Positions 10,931 through 23,029 of a stretch of DNA of 64,000 bases are shown one piece after another. A program made the position numbers and the translations under genes. Within the stretch, counting starts at the first letter, position 1. The number at the start of each line of letters is the position of its first letter. Location of the stretch: positions 99,920,294-99,984,293 of the forward strand of contig NC_135712.1 of assembly GCF_964656455.1 (NCBI RefSeq). The letters are read 5' to 3'. This DNA comes from Halichoerus grypus. Taxonomy: Eukaryota; Chordata; Mammalia; Carnivora; Phocidae. The notes under the pieces are model-generated. The model did not search any database. It was not told where the DNA came from and was given only the letters and a program-made list of their open reading frames with translations.

Positions 10931-12374
10931 TACTATTTTTCATTCATTTCATTTCATTCATTACTCATTTTCCTTTTTTGTTTTTAGTAATAGAATTCTT
11001 GAAGTTTGAATAGGCATATAGCTTCTCAGCTACAGATTACATCCTCAATTTCCTGAGCAGTGACATATTGCCATGATAGTATTTCAGGCCAATGGAATAT
11101 GAGAAGATGTGATATGTGAAACATCCTTAAAGATGGCTGCTTGCCCTCAATTTCCTCTCAGCTAATCCTGTTGTCTGGAAAGGTGTTAATTAAAGCAGGT
11201 GGTATTGATGCACACCTAGAAGTCATATACTCGGAATAGAACAAACAATTTATTTGATTCAAAGTTCATAGTCTAGTTCTGTGAATTGGCTCAAGTCTGT
11301 GAATTGAGTAAATTGTGAGGCTTTCCCACTTGATTTTAAGGAAATACTTATGTATCTCAAGCCTAGTGTCCCTATAATCAATTAGTCCCTACCAAAGATC
11401 TGTGTCAAAATATTCTGATTACTACAAACCCTGTTGCCCCTTATGATGACCATGCTTACACACCTTCTGATCATTAAGCAGTATCTTCAGCCCTGGGATC
11501 CTAACATCGCACTTAGGTCTGAGAACTCACTGCAATGACAGTATCGTCAACTGTAATCTTTGGCTTGCAGATAACAGCAAATAAATACAGAGTTTTTTTT
11601 CATGATGTTGATGTTTTTCAAAGAACTATATTGCTCAAGGTATTGGTGGAGGACACATCCTCTGGACAGTCCCAGGTGACAGAGTTAAGGGATAGGGAGA
11701 TCCTACATAATAAATTTATAAGTTCACTCATCTCCTTAAACCATTAGATTTTCACTTCAGAGGATAAAAAGTATGTTCTGAAATCTCAACTTCATTTAAT
11801 GCAGGCCACTTTTGAGGCCAGATTTTATTCAAGCAAATGAGTAAAGTGTTAGAGCTACTTTTATATATTCAAAATAATGCATTCATTATTGTTAATTCAA
11901 TATTGTTCAGGGTCTTTTTGGTCAGTGTACCCTTATCAATAATTTCAGCAGGTCTAACGATACATCTTTTTCATCCCTTGTACAGCACTCTTAGATTTAT
12001 TCTCACCTAAATTCATCAGGTTTGTGTCAATATAGCTTGATAAAATTTTGTAATTCTTTGTTGTGTCTGGTGCATCCTGTCAGATTAGGTTTTGTAGTCA
12101 TCTTTTTTTTTTTTTTTTTTGTGGTCTGCTGCATCTAGTTGTAAGTCTAAGGCAGGGAAAAGCAATAGATGTAGGAATTGAGAACTGGCATTCACCTAAA
12201 AAGCCACTGTCAGGTGAGATCCTTAGGGGGATAATAGGCAATATTTAGCTAATCCCTTGATTGGGGAGGATTCTGCTACTTCTGCCCACAAGAGAAGCTC
12301 AAAGGAAGTTCAAGGTCTTCAATTCATCAGAATCCACCCAGAAGTCCACATTGTAGTTCAAAACCCAGCCTCTC
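10931..12374. other. No gene seen; possible old repeat at 11040-11170
   Basis: The segment near 11040-11170 ('cagctacagattacatcctc', 'aggccaatggaatatgagaa') resembles a common ancient mammalian repeat, but I cannot name it. The rest has no recognisable feature apart from an 18-base T-run at 12104-12120. Confidence 0.35.
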
Positions 12375-12379
12375 CTGAT

Positions 12380-12545
12380 CACAAGAAAGTAGGTATCTGA
12401 AAACCAAGAAGATAAGCCTTACCAGAAATCAGCTCTGCTGGTACCCTGATCTTGGAATCCCAGTGTCCAGACTGAGAGGATAGTTATCTATTATTTGAGC
12501 TACCCAATCTGAGATATTTTGTTATGGCAGCTCAGGCTGACTAAA
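12380..12545 (+). mobile_element. MaLR-type LTR, 3' part, very diverged
   Basis: The order 'tctgctggtaccctgatctt', 'ggaatcccagtgtccagact', 'gagctacccaatctgagata', 'ttttgttatggcagctcagg' and 'ctgactaaaatg' follows the 3' half of MaLR LTRs, as in the better preserved copy at 23862-24204. Boundaries are approximate. Confidence 0.6.
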
Positions 12546-12549
12546 ATGC

Positions 12550-13564
12550 CATTAAAATCAAGCTTTTAAGAAGTATTTAATAACATGAGGTAAAAAAAAA
12601 GAGAGAGAGAGCAAAAACAATGTGTCTATCACCATAATATTTAGCATGGAAAAATAAATACACATATATGTTATACATTGAAGGCAGATTGGAAAGAACT
12701 ACCGAGAAATAACAATAGGTTTAGTAAGAGTTCTTGAAAAACACTCTTGTTTTGGGGGAACAAAGCCTTCTTTTCCAAAAAAGCTGCACCGTGATGAGTC
12801 ATTAGAATTTAGCTCCATTCTGGCTGGCAACCTCAGTTCAGAATGTCCTAGTTAATTTCATGCAATCTGGGGATGCTGTGTGTAACTCTGCCTGTATGAA
12901 GCTAAGCTGGTTGAACCACTGGAGGGTGGAGGGATGGTGGGATAAGAGAGTAAGAGATGACACTGTGATTGATAATAAACCAAAAATGATACATGATTCT
13001 AAGTTTAGACTTTTTGTAAAGAGATAATAATAGAGTTTTTTATACTTTGAGTGCTTCCAGTAGTAAACCTAAGACTTGCTGTTCAGAACATGTTCTACTG
13101 CATCTAGCTATTTTAATTTAGAAGTTAAAAAAAAAAAGTTCTTGGTCATTCTATCATTTGTCCAAATTTTGTTGATGTTGATTTAGTGTATATTTGGAAT
13201 TTTACTTTAGAAGCTTTTTTGAAAAAAAAAAAACTCATTCTTTTTAGTAATTCAGTTTTCAACTTTAAAATATGTATAACTTGCTTAAAAATTACTTTAT
13301 GAAGTTATTGAGAAATACCACAGTCAAAGGGAGGCACTATGATATGCACCTACAGCACGAAGATGCTGTTGCAATGCCAGCTAACATTATACTATCCCCT
13401 CTCGCACCCAAAATCAAGTGAAATTATCTTGCACACAAATATTTGATCCTAATCTCAAGCAGCTGACACTCCTCTGGAGACCCATTGTCTATCCCTCTAA
13501 AAATTTGCACAGTATAAGTCTTCCTGCCCTACTTTCCAATGCGACTTGGCTATCCATTAAAAAC
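12550..13564. other. AT-rich stretch, no gene seen
   Basis: Only A-runs and T-runs and short overlapping frames. Nothing I can name. Confidence 0.4.
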
Positions 13565-13573
13565 CAGTTTCTG

Positions 13574-13679
13574 GGTGTTACATGGAAACAATGGATTGTG
13601 GATCACCACATCAAAAACTAATGATGTATTGTATGGTGACTAACATAACATAATAAAATTAAAACAAAACAAAACAAAA
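13574..13679 (+). mobile_element. Very short L1 3' end (about 106 bp)
   Basis: It matches only the last part of the L1 3' UTR ('ggtgttacatggaaacaatgg', 'catcaaaaactaatgatgta', 'gtatggtgactaacataaca') and ends in (AAAAC)n. CAGTTTCTG at 13565-13573 and 13680-13688 is a 9-bp target-site duplication. It is among the shortest L1 insertions one can recognise. Confidence 0.88.
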
Positions 13680-13689
13680 CAGTTTCTGA

Positions 13690-14465
13690 CCTTTTAGAAG
13701 CTTCATGACTTTAAATGAGGGAGTGAATAAAAGAGTTAAAGCAAGCTCACCAGGTTTTCTTTTTGATTACCGTACATGCTTTCAGAATTATCTGTGCTGG
13801 ATTGGTTCACAAGTTAGAAATCCAATATATATGTGTATATATATTTTGTTTTGCTATTGTTCTTTTTTTGTATGTTAAACACCAAAAAGGAGTTACCATT
13901 TCCTCCAGGAGCTAAAGGGGAAGGACTAGAAAGTAGAGAATTATTAAAGTGCCTTTTCCCCCACACTTCACTCTACCTGATTTACAAAACTCATGGACGA
14001 GCATAGAGTAAGTCAATTTTGCAATTTATATAATACACTTGCATAAGTGTCCCTTCTAGGCTCTCAGGCATATTTGTACTTAAAAGAAGGGCCTTGATAC
14101 TTTCAAGGAGCTACCTTTAACATTACTTATTTCAAGGTACTTCTGAAAGAGATCTTTGAGTGTGTGTATGAAAATCTACTAAAATAACTGAAAATCAAAA
14201 CTGACTGAAGAACTCAAGCATGGTCTTGAAATATTTGCTCTTTTTGATGAGATATATTATTTCATATGCTTTTCAGATAGCAGTCAGGCAGTATACCATA
14301 TATAAGGATAAATAAAATACTTATATTATAAAAACCAATGTATAGAAGACTTTGAGCCCAAAGAAAAAAACATGAAAATACCCCTCTAACTTAGATGCAC
14401 CATGACAAATTAATGCAAATAATAGTTTAATGTTTATTGTTCAGTAACAGAGAGAAGCACCAATA
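13690..14465. other. AT-rich stretch, no gene seen
   Basis: Contains a short TATATGTG tract near 13828-13852. No gene or named repeat. Confidence 0.4.
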
Positions 14466-14469
14466 AATG

Positions 14470-15745
14470 AAAATACTAGAGGAGTAACGTTACCAAGATG
14501 ACAACGTAGGTTATTCCTCACTTTGCTTTTCCTCACAAGAAAAACTAACAATCATTTATGGACAAGGCACAACTGAGAAAATCCCAGAACGCAGGGGTAA
14601 GACTGAGGCAGTCTTTAGTACCACAGAGACCAAGACAGATCACATTAAATGGGTAAGTGGAGTGGCTACATGCTGACAAAATTGCCCTACCCCCAGGCTG
14701 GTGCAGCACCACACTGACTGGTCTCCCCTGAGCCTAAGGTACTCCAGTGGGAAAAGAGAGTTGCTAAGGTGGACATTCAACTCCCCCAGTGTTATGGGTC
14801 ACTTCTTCGGAGCCTCTAATCCAGTCTCATCCCATAAGAACTGTATGAGAATCTGCAGGGCTAACCACTGGGAATCAAATTGTGAAGGAAAAGAGATAGA
14901 GACTTGCAATAACCAGCACTCAGATTTTGGCAGACTGAGTTCCTACCTGCAATGCCCAGGTAGTTCTAACCACCATCTTTGCTCATCTGCAGAGTCAAGA
15001 CAGTGGCAGTGTCTGACCAGGAAACTTGACAGGGTACAGGCCTGTCTGATTTTGGTCTTCAAACAAAGAGCCAGGCCCTGGAGCCTGGTCTGTCCCTGCC
15101 TAGGCAGGTAGGTAATTCAAAACCTTACCCACTGCTAAAGTATAGCTCCTAGCCACGCCTGACCAGAAAACCTGGCTGGAATACCTGAAAGCTATATAGC
15201 CCAGCAACATTGGAACAGAGATTCTGGCAGATAGAGTGAGTCACTCAGAGCAAAGCCAGTGGTCCCATTCAGTCAAGGAAACTGGGGAGTGGGTAGGCTC
15301 AAGACAAGACCACAAGCAAAGAGCCTTACCAGCTTTGGAGGCAGGTCTGCTGCCTGGCATAAGCAGTGAAATTAATTCACAGTCCTACCCATTGTTAAAT
15401 ACAGCCTTCAGATCACTTCATAAGGGAACCAAACCAGAGCACATTGGAATCTGTGTAACCCATCCAACAGCCTAGCATACAGGGGCACTTTAACAAAGAG
15501 TACAGCCCATGGCTTAAGCCATCTGCAGAGCAAAACAGGTAGTTCCATCTCACCAGGAAATGCAGTGCACAGTCTTGACTAATTATGTTCCCAAACAATG
15601 AGCAATGCAGGCCCTGGAAACCATACTGCTACTCTGCCAGGGACGGGGAGCTAATTCATGGTCTTGCCCATCGCTGAATATAGTACCCAGTCCTGACCAC
15701 CTAGGAAACATGATCAGAAAATCCAGGAAACCATGGAGCCAATCC
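14470..15745 (+). mobile_element. L1 A1, 5' UTR with tandem monomers
   Basis: This is the 5' UTR-like start of an old plus-strand L1, opening near 'gttaccaagatgacaacgta'. It is richer in GC than its surroundings. At least three diverged units repeat about every 260-280 bp; the AATTCA landmark falls at 15114, 15374 and 15653, each time followed by 'CCCA..GCTAAA/GTTAAA/GCTGAA-TA.AG'. Upstream of each landmark lies a 'CCAGGAAA' type block. The 136-residue frame at 14701-15111 comes from this non-coding region. In L1 the 5' UTR carries the internal promoter; here it is degenerate. Confidence 0.7.
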
Positions 15746-15746
15746 T

Positions 15747-15938
15747 ATGGCGTCATTTGGGTGGGGAACCAATCCACCAGTCCTCAAGTCATGATCACAG
15801 GGCCTGGGGATCAAGCCCCATATCTGGATCCTTGCTCAGGAGGGAGCCTGCTTCTCCCTCTCCCTCTGCCTGCCACTTCCTCTGCTTGTGCTCTCTCTCT
15901 CATTCTCTGTCAAATAAATAAATAAAATCTTTAAAATA
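15747..15938 (+). mobile_element. SINEC (Can-SINE), diverged, inside L1 A1
   Basis: Recognisable blocks are 'aagtcatgatcacagggcct', 'ggggatcaagccccatatct', 'gcctgcttctccctctccct' and the tail 'caaataaataaataaaatct'. The head is altered. It separates the L1 A1 5' UTR from ORF1 sequence. Confidence 0.85.
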
Positions 15939-15939
15939 A

Positions 15940-16490
15940 TCACTGACCTAGAAGACAGAACATTTGAAATGATCCACTTAGAGGTCTATAAAGAAAAGAG
16001 AATGAAAAAGAATGAAGAAAGCTTTGGGAATTATAGGACACAATCAATAAAAACAATATATATTTTATGGAAATTCCAGACAGCAAAGAAAAAGAAAGTA
16101 CATTTAAAGCAGTGATGGCTGAAACTTCCCAAGCCTGGGGAGAGAAATGAACACACAACCCCGTGAGTTCTAAAGACCCTAAATAGGTTAAACACAAATA
16201 GAACTAAACTGAGATACATTATAATTAAACTGTCAAAAGTGAAAAACAAAGAATAATTTGGAAAGCAGCAAGAGAAAAAAGAGAAGCTATATAAAGGAAC
16301 CCTCATTCAGACTTCAGTAAATTTGTCAACAGAAACTTATCAAGCCAGGAGAGAAGGAGTTATATAATCAAAATATTGAAAGAAAAAAACTTGTCAACCA
16401 AGAATCCTATACCTACCCAAACAAACTGAATCAGAGGGAGTGCATATACTTGCCTTACAGGACATGCTAAGGGGAGTTCATTGAGTGGCA
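15940..16490 (+). pseudogene. L1 A1 ORF1 remnant
   Basis: It follows the C-terminal half of L1 ORF1, which encodes the trimeric RNA-binding protein: 'acttcccaagcctggggaga', 'actgtcaaaagtgaaaaaca', 'gaaagcagcaagagaaaaaa', 'aagccaggagagaaggag', 'aagaatcctatacctaccca'. Multiple stops and indels; no frame longer than about 90 codons. Non-functional. Confidence 0.75.
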
Positions 16491-16959
16491 GTAAAAGGAT
16501 ACTAATTAAATCATAAAAATATAACCAGGTAGTATAAAATTCATTGGTAATGATAAATACACTTTTAAATAAATAGGTAAATAAAAGTTAAAAAGTGTAC
16601 TAAAAAAACCCTAATTACAACAATGTGTTATTGGTTACACAAGGTAAAAAGAAGTAAACTGTAACATCAATAACCCAAAATGTGATGGGGAAAATAAGTA
16701 AAAGTGTAAAGTTTAGGGATGCTATTGAAATTAAGATGTCATCAGTTTAAAATAAGGTTTTATAATTTTTAGATTTTTTGAATGTAAGCCCTATGGTAAC
16801 CACAAGGGAAAAACCTATAGTAATTACACAAAATAACATGATAGAGCAGTCAAAGCATACTGATACAAAGACATCAAAACGCACATGCACATGCACACAC
16901 ACACAGAGTAGGATAAGAAGAAAGGAAAAAAAATTGGCTCTATAAACATCCACAAAAAA

Positions 16960-18346
16960 TTATCAAAATGGCAATAGTAAGTCCTTACCTATCAGTAACT
17001 ACACTAAGTGTAAATAAATTAAATTCTCCAATCCAAAAGTATAAAATGAATGGATAAAAGTATAAAATTCATGATATGCTGTCTATAAAAGACTCAATTC
17101 AGTCTTAAAGGCACACAGAGAGTGAAAGGATGAGAAAAGATATTTCAAGCAAATAGTAACAAAAAAAAGCAGGGGTAGCTGTACTTATATCAGACAAAAA
17201 GCTGGCTTTAAACTAAAAACAGTAAAAAGCGACAAAGAAGGTCATTATGTGATGATAATGGGATAATCCAGATGTAATCCATTACATCTGTTATATCCAG
17301 ATGATATAACAAATTTAAGTATTTAGGCACACAATATAGGAGCACCTAAATATAAATAGCAAAGCTAACAGAGATAAAAGAAATAAACATCAATACAATA
17401 GTATTTGAGGATTTTAAGTATGCGACCCTCAATAATGAACACTGCATCTAGACAGAGGATAAATAAGGAAACTAAGATTTGAACAAATGACCCAAAATGG
17501 GCCTAACAGACATATTCAGAATATTCTATTCAACAACAGAAAAATATATTTTTCTCAAGTGCACAAGGAACATGTTCTAGGATTGATCATATGTTAGGTG
17601 ATGAAACAAGTCTCAGCAAATTTAAGAAAATTGAAATCCTACCAGCTGTAATCTCTCACTAAATGGAATGAAACTAGAAATCAATAACAGGAGGAAAACT
17701 CAAAAACTGATGAATACATGGAAATTAAACAATAATGTCCTGGAAACCAATGGATCAAAGAAGAAACTAAAATGGAGAAATAAAAATCTTGAAATACAAA
17801 AATGAAAACAAATTACACAAAACTTACGGAATGTAGTGAATGCAGTTCTAAGAGCTTATAGGAGTTTATAGCAATAAGTGCCTACATTAAGAAACACGGA
17901 AGATCTAATAAACAACCTAACTCTACACCTCCAGTAACTAGAAGGACAAAAACTTTTAGGCCAAAGCTGGCAGAAGAAATAAAATAATAAAAATTAGAGC
18001 AGAAATAAATGAAATAGAAAACAAGAAAATAATAGAAAAGATAAACAAAACTGAGTTGATTCTTTGAAAAGATAAATAAAATCAAGAAAGCTTTAGCTAG
18101 ATTAACCAAGGAAAAAAGTGAGAGGATTTAAATCAACAAAATTATAAAGTAAAAAGGAGACATTTCAACTGGTACTGAAGAAATGCAAAGAATCACAAGA
18201 GGCTTTTATGACCAATTCTATGCCAACAAATTGGACAGCTTATAAAAACGGGAAAATTCTTAGAAACATACAACCTACCAAAAGTGAATTATGAAAAACA
18301 AAAATAAAACCTGAACAGACCAATTACTAGTAAGGAAATAGTAATC
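16960..18346 (+). pseudogene. L1 A1 ORF2 remnant, endonuclease and linker region
   Basis: ORF2 of L1 encodes an endonuclease/reverse transcriptase. This part covers the endonuclease domain and beyond: 'gtctataaaagactcaattc', 'cagacaaaaagctggcttta', 'aaggtcattatgtgatgata', 'gaacatgttctaggattgat' (the IDH.L active-site region), then 'gttgattctttgaaaagata' and 'atgccaacaaattggacagc'. The frame is broken throughout. It stops at the insertion of L1 D and resumes at 19838. Confidence 0.8.
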
Positions 18347-18355
18347 AAAAATCCC

Positions 18356-19837
18356 ACAATTCTGGACTTCAAGCTATATTACAAAGCTGTAGTCATCAAG
18401 ACAGTATGGTACTGGCACAAAAACAGACACATGGATCAATGGAACAGAATAGAAAACACAGAAATTGACCCACAACTATATGGTCAACTAATCTTTGACA
18501 AAGCAGGAAAGAATATCCAATGGAAAAAAGACTTCAACAAATGGTGCTGGGAAAACTTGATAGCAACATGCAAAAAAATGAAACTGGACTATTTTCTTAC
18601 ACCAAACACAAAAATAAATTTAAAATGGATGAAAGACCTAAATGTGAGATACAAAACCATCAAAATCCTAGAGGACAACACAGGCAGCAATCTCTTTGAC
18701 CTTGGCCATAGCAACCTTACTAGACATGTCTCTGGAAGCAAGGGAAACAAAAGCAAAAATGAAGTATTGGGATTTCATCAAGATAAAAAGCTTCTGCATA
18801 ACAAAGGAAACAATCAACAAAACTAAAAGGCATCCTTTGGAATGGGAGAAGACATTTGCAAATGATATATCTAATAAAGTGTTAGTATTCAAAATATATA
18901 AAGAACTTATCAAACTCAGCACCCAAAACAAACAATCCAGTTAACAAATGGGCAGAAGACAGCTTTCCAAAGAAGACATCCAAATGACAAACAGACACAT
19001 GAAAATAAGCTCAACATCACTCATCATCAGAGAAATACAAATAAAAACTATAATGAGATCACCTCACACCTGTCAGAATGGCTAAAATTAACAGCACAGC
19101 AAACAACAGATGTTGGCAAGGATGCAAGGAAAGGGGAACCCTCTTACACTTTTGGAGGGAATGCAAACTGGTGCAGCCACTCTGGAAAACAGTCAAAAAG
19201 TTAAAAATAGAACTACTTTATGATCCAGCAATTGCACGGTAGGTATTTATCCAAAGTATACAAAAATACTTATTCAAAGGTTTACATGCACCCCGATGTT
19301 TATAGCAGCATTATCAGCAATAACCAAATTATGGAAAGTGCACCCAAATGTCCATCAACTAATGAATGGATAAAGAAGTGTTGTGCACACATACACACAC
19401 GCATGCATGTGCATGCACACACATACACAGTGGAATATTACTCAGCTATCATAAAGAATGAAATCTTGCCACTTACAAGGACAAGTGGATAGAACTAGAG
19501 TGTATTATGCTAAGGGAAAGACACCAGTCAGAGAAAGATAAATACCATATGATTTCATTCATATGTGGAATTTAAGAAACAAAACTGATTAACATAGGGG
19601 AAAGAAAAAAAAAAAGAGAGGGAAGCAAACCATAAGAGACTCTTAAGAGAACAAACTGAGGGTTGCTGGAGGGGAGGTAGATAGGGGAAGAGCTAAATGG
19701 GTGATGGGTATTAAGGAGGGCACTTATTGTGATGAACACTGGGTGTTTTATGTGACACATCACTAAATTCTACTCCTGAAAATTACACTATATGTTAACT
19801 AACTAAAATTTAAATAGAAACTTCAAACATTAAAAAA
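18356..19837 (+). mobile_element. L1 D, younger 5'-truncated L1 inserted into L1 A1
   Basis: The last third of ORF2 plus a 3' UTR and A-tail, much better preserved than the host L1. An open stretch at 18431-18826 encodes [20 protein letters not shown] and [20 protein letters not shown], typical of the ORF2 C-terminal region. The 3' end carries 'gtgatgaacactgggtgttt' and the tail 19830-19840. Similar sequences AAAAATCCCA (18347-18356) and AAAAATCTCCCA (19838-19849) flank it, and the interrupted host reads through as L1 ORF2 ('aatcaaaaatctcccaa'). Non-autonomous. Confidence 0.88.
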
Positions 19838-19934
19838 AAAAATCTCCCAATGAAGAAAAGCCCATGCCCAGATAGATGTCTTCACTGGTGAATTTTACCA
19901 AACATTTATAGAAAAATTAATGACAATCCTTTTC
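19838..19934 (+). pseudogene. L1 A1 ORF2 remnant, short piece between two insertions
   Basis: Continues host ORF2 ('cactggtgaattttaccaaa', the GEFY/F-type start of the reverse transcriptase region) between L1 D and the minus-strand SINE. Confidence 0.75.
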
Positions 19935-20128
19935 TTTTTTTTTTTTTTAAGATTTTATTCATTTATTTGAGAGAGAGAGAGAGAGCACAAGAGGGGGGAG
20001 GGTTAGAGGGAGAAGCAGACTCCCCGCTGAGCAGGGAGCCAGAAGTGGGGCTTGATCCCAGGACTCCAGGATCATGACCTGAGCCAAAGGCAGCCACTTA
20101 ACCGACTGAGCCACCCAGGCGCCCCAAG
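19935..20128 (-). mobile_element. SINEC (Can-SINE), minus strand, in L1 A1 ORF2
   Basis: Tail at 19935-19960 (T-run, then AAGATTTTATTCATTTATTT), GA-rich block, and head at about 20125 ('tgagccacccaggcgcccc'). GACAATCCTTTTC at 19922-19934 and 20129-20141 is a perfect 13-bp target-site duplication. Confidence 0.95.
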
Positions 20129-20141
20129 GACAATCCTTTTC

Positions 20142-20528
20142 AAATTCCTCTGAAATACAGAAAACAAGGGAACACTCCCAAACTCATTTTATGAGGCCAA
20201 CATTACTCTGATACCAAAGCCAGAAAAGGAAAGGCTTTAACTACATTAAAAGAAAACCACAGGCCAATATCCCTCATGAATTTAAATGTAAAAATTCTCA
20301 ATAAAAGACTAGCAAACTGGATTCAGCAGTACATTAAAAGGATCATTTGCCATGATCAAGTGGGATCTATTCCTACATAAAAAATGGTTCAACATACACA
20401 ACTAAAAGTGATGTTACATTAATAGAATAAATGAAAAAAATCAAATGATCATCTCAATAGATGCAGAAAAAGCATTTGACAAAATTCAACATCTGTTCAT
20501 GATAAAAATCTCTTAACAAATTTGGTAT
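20142..20528 (+). pseudogene. L1 A1 ORF2 remnant, reverse transcriptase palm part 1
   Basis: Matches the RT region: 'ccacaggccaatatccctca' (RPIS.MN block), 'catgatcaagtgggatctat', 'atctcaatagatgcagaaaa' followed by 'agcatttgacaaaattcaac' ([10 protein letters not shown], motif A with the first catalytic Asp). The frame is interrupted by stops and indels. Confidence 0.85.
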
Positions 20529-20542
20529 AAAGAACCTCAATA

Positions 20543-20723
20543 GGGCACCTGGGTGGCTCAGTTGGTTAAGCGACTGCCTTCAGCTCAGGTCATGATCCTG
20601 GAGTCCCTGGATTGAGTCCCACATCAGGCTCCCTGCTCGGCAGGGAGTCTGCTTCTCCCTCTGACCCTCCCCCCTCTCATGTGCTCTCTCTCTCAAATAA
20701 ATAAATAAAATCTTAAAAAAAAA
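20543..20723 (+). mobile_element. SINEC (Can-SINE), plus strand, in L1 A1 ORF2
   Basis: Full SINE from 'gggcacctgggtggctcag' to the tail. AAAGAACCTCAATA at 20529-20542 and 20724-20737 is a perfect 14-bp target-site duplication. It sits only about 415 bp from the minus-strand SINE, so the two form an inverted pair inside one L1. Confidence 0.95.
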
Positions 20724-20737
20724 AAAGAACCTCAATA

Positions 20738-22470
20738 AAATAGAGGCCACATATGACAAGCCCACAACTAATATCATTCTCAATAATAAAAGATTGAACG
20801 CTTTTCCACTAAAATCAGAAACAAGACAAGGGTGCCCACTCTCACCTTCTATTCAATATAGTACTTGAGGTTCTAGCTAGAACAATCAGGCAAGAACAAA
20901 ATAAAAGACATCAGAATTGGAAAAGAAGAAATAAAATAGTCTCTCTTTGAAGACAGCATGATTTTTTATAGGAAATTCTAAAGACTCCACCAAAAACCCT
21001 TAGATCTAATAAATGAATTCAGTAAAGTTGCAGGATACAAAATTAACAAATAAAAATCAGTAGTGTTTCTATATACTAACAAATTATCTGAAAACGAAAT
21101 AGAAAACACTGTAATTTACAATATCATTAAAACCAATAAAATACTAAGGATTAAATTTAACTAAGGAGGTGAATGTTCTCTATACTGAAAACTACAAGAC
21201 ACTGATGAAATAAACTGAAGGTGAAACAAATAAATTAAAATGTATCCATGTTCATTGATTGGAAGTATATTGTTAAAATGTCCATGCTACCCAAAGCTAT
21301 CTATAGATTCAATGTAGTACCCACCGAAATTCCAACGGTATTTTTTTTACAGAAGTAGAAAATAATAAAATTTATATGAAGACCTCAAATAGCCAAAGTA
21401 TTCCTGAGAAAGAATAGAACAGGAGATACCACAGTTCCTGATTTTAAGCTATATTATAAAACTATAGTAATTAAAACAGAACAGTATTGGAATAAAAAAC
21501 AAACACATGGAACAGATAAGAGCCCAGTATAAACCCATGTATATATGATCAACTAATATGCAACAAGGGAACCAAGAATACTGAATGAAGAAAAGGCAGT
21601 CTCTTCAAAAATCGTTCTGGGAAAATTGGATATTTACATGTAAAACAATATAACTAGACCCCTATCTTATACCATTCAGAAAAGTTAACTCAAAAAAAAA
21701 AAAAAAAAGACTCAAATATAAGATGAGAAACTATAAAACTCAGAAAAAAAAAAAGGAAAAAAGCTCTTAGACATAGGTCTTGGCAATTATTTTTCTTGTT
21801 TTGTTTAGATACAATAATGAGAGCACAAGCAAAAAATGAAAAAAACAAGTCGAACTAAATCAAACTAAAAAGCTTCTGCACAGCAAAAGAAACTATGAAC
21901 AAAATGGAAAGGCAACTTACAAAATGGGAAAAAATATTTTCAAGCCATATATCTAATAAGCAGTTAATATCCAAATATATAAATAACTCCTACAATTCAA
22001 AAGCAAAAATCCAAATAATCAAAAAATTGGCCAGGACCTCATTAGACATTTTTCAAAAAAATATATATGAAATACAATAGATACATGAAAAGGTGTTCAG
22101 CATCACTAATCATAAGGCAAAGGCAAACCAAAGCCACAAGATATCACTTCATACCTATTAGAATGGGTATTATTAAAAAGACAAAAAATAACAAATGTTG
22201 ACATGGATATGCAGAAAATGGAACCCTGGTACGTCATTGTTGGGATTGTAAATTGGTGTAACTACTATGGAAAACAGTATGGAATTTCCCCAAAAAACTA
22301 AAAACAGAACTATTATATGATCCAGTAATTCTTCTTGTAGGAATATATCCAAAGGAAATGAAAACACCATATTGAAGAGAGGCATGCACCACCTACTCAT
22401 AGCAGCATTAGTTAAAACAGCCAAAATATGGAAACACATTAAATGTCCCTGGGTAGAAGAATAAAGAATG
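20738..22470 (+). pseudogene. L1 A1 ORF2 remnant, reverse transcriptase part 2 to C-terminus
   Basis: Contains 'caagggtgcccactctcacc' (QGCPLSP, motif B) near 20827. The active-site region near 20945 reads FEDS instead of FADD, so the second catalytic Asp is lost. Later blocks are 'aatgaattcagtaaagttgc', 'ctatagattcaatgtagtac', 'agcttctgcacagcaaaaga' and 'gatcaagtgggat'-type L1 text. Many A-run expansions and stops; non-functional. Confidence 0.85.
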
Positions 22471-22471
22471 G

Positions 22472-22491
22472 ACACACACACACACACACAC
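22472..22491. repeat. (CA)n microsatellite in L1 A1
   Basis: Ten CA units located just before 'gaatactattcagccatt', the same place in L1 where the B and D copies also carry CA tracts. Confidence 0.9.
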
Positions 22492-23025
22492 GAATACTAT
22501 TCAGCCATTAAAAAAGGAAATCCTGTCCTTCATGACAAGTGCATGGACCTGGAGGGTATTATGCTAAGTAAAATAAGTCAGACAGAGAAAGAGAAATACT
22601 TTATGATCTCACTTGTATGTACAACCCCCACAAAACAAACAAACAAACAAAGTCATTCAAAAAGAGATCATATTTGTGGTTCCCAGAGGCAGGGGGTGAG
22701 GGAATTGGATAAAAATGGTCAAAAGGTACAAAAATCCAGTTACAAATAAATTCTAGGGACGTAACATATAACATGATGACTATCATGAACACAGCTGTAT
22801 GGTATATTTGAAAGTTAAGAGTAAATCGTAAAAGTTGACATTACAAGGAAAAAAACCATTTTTTTCTTTTTTTTTCTTTTTGTATCTATATGAGAGGATG
22901 GATGTTAAACTAAAATTATTGTAGTAACCATTTTACACAATATATGTAAGTCAAATAATTATGCTGTATACTTTAAACTTATATGGTGCTGGATGTCAAT
23001 TATATATCAGTAAAATGGGGGATAA
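22492..23025 (+). mobile_element. L1 A1, end of ORF2 and 3' UTR
   Basis: Shows 'aatactattcagccattaaa', 'gacctggagggtattatgct', then an old-type L1 3' UTR ('gtatactttaaacttatatg', 'gtcaattatatatcagtaaa') and a weak A-rich end. The different 3' UTR shows that A1 belongs to an older subfamily than B, C and D. Confidence 0.8.
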
Positions 23026-23029
23026 AAGA

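Noticed and set aside
14701..15925. Frames of 136, 79 and 106 codons
   Set aside because: They fall in the L1 A1 5' UTR and in a SINE; no coding signal.
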